A stretch of 17,695 bases of DNA from an uncultured Prevotellaceae bacterium (lineage in GTDB: Bacteria; Bacteroidota; Bacteroidia; Bacteroidales; Bacteroidaceae): assembly GCA_902775075.1 (NCBI GenBank), contig CACYKX010000076.1, positions 1-17,695 of the forward strand, in the 5' to 3' direction. The translations under genes and the position numbers were made by a program. Below are positions 17,548 through 17,695 of the stretch, in pieces (position 1 is the first letter of the stretch; each line of letters begins with the position of its first letter). Under the pieces are notes generated by a model, which did no database searches, had not been told where the DNA came from, and saw nothing but the letters and a program-made list of their open reading frames with translations.

Positions 17548-17580
17548 AGCCTGTCAGTTGTACATTCTGGCAGGCTTTTT
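17548..17580 (+). terminator. Plus-strand intrinsic terminator with no upstream gene
   Basis: AGCCTGTCAG (17548-17557) and CTGGCAGGCT (17567-17576) pair over 10 positions with one U-G wobble around a 9-nt loop, followed by a run of five T. The wobble becomes an A-C mismatch in minus-strand RNA, and no T-run follows there, so it acts on the plus strand. No plus-strand protein gene precedes it within the window, which suggests a small RNA or an antisense transcript. Confidence 0.65.
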
Positions 17581-17652
17581 ACGTAATATATGCAAGACAA
17601 CGAAACAACAAATCACTTTACGGCTTAACCAGCACATCAATGTACGGCAACG

Positions 17653-17686
17653 AAAAAAGCCCCGACTACAAAAGTAATCGAGGCTT
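17653..17686 (-). terminator. Minus-strand terminator of a gene beyond the right edge
   Basis: Arms 17657-17669 and 17674-17686 form a 13-pair stem in minus-strand RNA around a UUUU loop, using two G-U wobbles that are mismatches in plus-strand RNA. Six T follow on the minus strand. It probably ends a minus-strand gene lying outside the window, so the kinase should have its own promoter. Confidence 0.75.
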
Positions 17687-17695
17687 GATTTAAAA

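Larger units (their letters stand above)
17360..17695. other. Gene-poor right edge upstream of the kinase
   Basis: I see no convincing gene here. The stretch holds the kinase leader, a structured segment with short hairpins (AATTCTCGAATT at 17481-17492, CCGTTGCACGG near 17507-17518, CTCAAAATATGAG at 17524-17536), a plus-strand terminator at 17548-17580 and a minus-strand terminator at 17653-17686. No TAnnTTTG promoter is seen for the kinase. An overlapping 85-codon frame on the minus strand (17343-17600) has a hydrophobic end but no family resemblance. Confidence 0.55.

Noticed and set aside
17481..17576. tRNA gene near the right edge
   Set aside because: No cloverleaf with a GGTTCGAAT-type T-arm and matching acceptor stem could be drawn.
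17343..17600. 85-codon minus-strand frame with a hydrophobic C-terminal half, overlapping the kinase start
   Set aside because: It overlaps a real gene and the hairpin at 17548-17576, and shows no family resemblance; probably chance.

Overview
The window looks like a chromosomal housekeeping region of a Bacteroidales bacterium, most likely Prevotella/Segatella. The gene order (guaB beside a SurA-like isomerase, recQ, tig-clpP-clpX, yceD-rpmF-fabH-era-der) is typical of that order. Promoters have the Bacteroidetes -7 form TAnnTTTG (seen before guaB, tig, lptB, mlaE and yceD). Almost no gene start carries a Shine-Dalgarno (SD) sequence, which is also typical. The genus is an inference from overall protein similarity; no rRNA is present.

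Left block (1-8977, all minus strand): trigger factor (tig), then clpP-clpX, then recQ, then guaB with a SurA-like periplasmic peptidyl-prolyl isomerase that runs off the left edge. The theme is protein folding and turnover plus DNA repair and GMP synthesis. Hairpins separate tig from clpP, clpX from recQ, and recQ from guaB. The 395-base recQ-guaB gap holds a four-copy, exactly 22-bp-periodic repeat built on a near-palindrome around GTTAAC.

Middle block (9057-11564): two envelope lipid-transport modules are divergently transcribed from a 131-bp intergenic region. lptB (LPS export ATPase) is on the minus strand and mlaE-mlaF (phospholipid-trafficking permease and ATPase) on the plus strand. 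The mlaEF unit ends in a perfect 13-bp bidirectional terminator. Its MCE-domain partner MlaD is not in this window.

Right block (11571-17695, minus strand): yceD-rpmF-fabH, then era, then der and a small lipoprotein, preceded by an orphan sensor histidine kinase. der is split by one extra A. Removing it restores a full 437-residue EngA/Der. Since der is normally essential, this is a sequence error, a recent mutation or a recoding site. A short SD-led micro-ORF lies directly before der, and a similar one lies before guaB. The right edge holds two opposing terminators and a possible small RNA on the plus strand.

I found no CRISPR array, transposon, phage, tRNA or defence system. The points of interest are the 22-bp repeat array, the der frameshift, the SD-led micro-ORFs, the long strand-specific hairpins and the possible small RNA.
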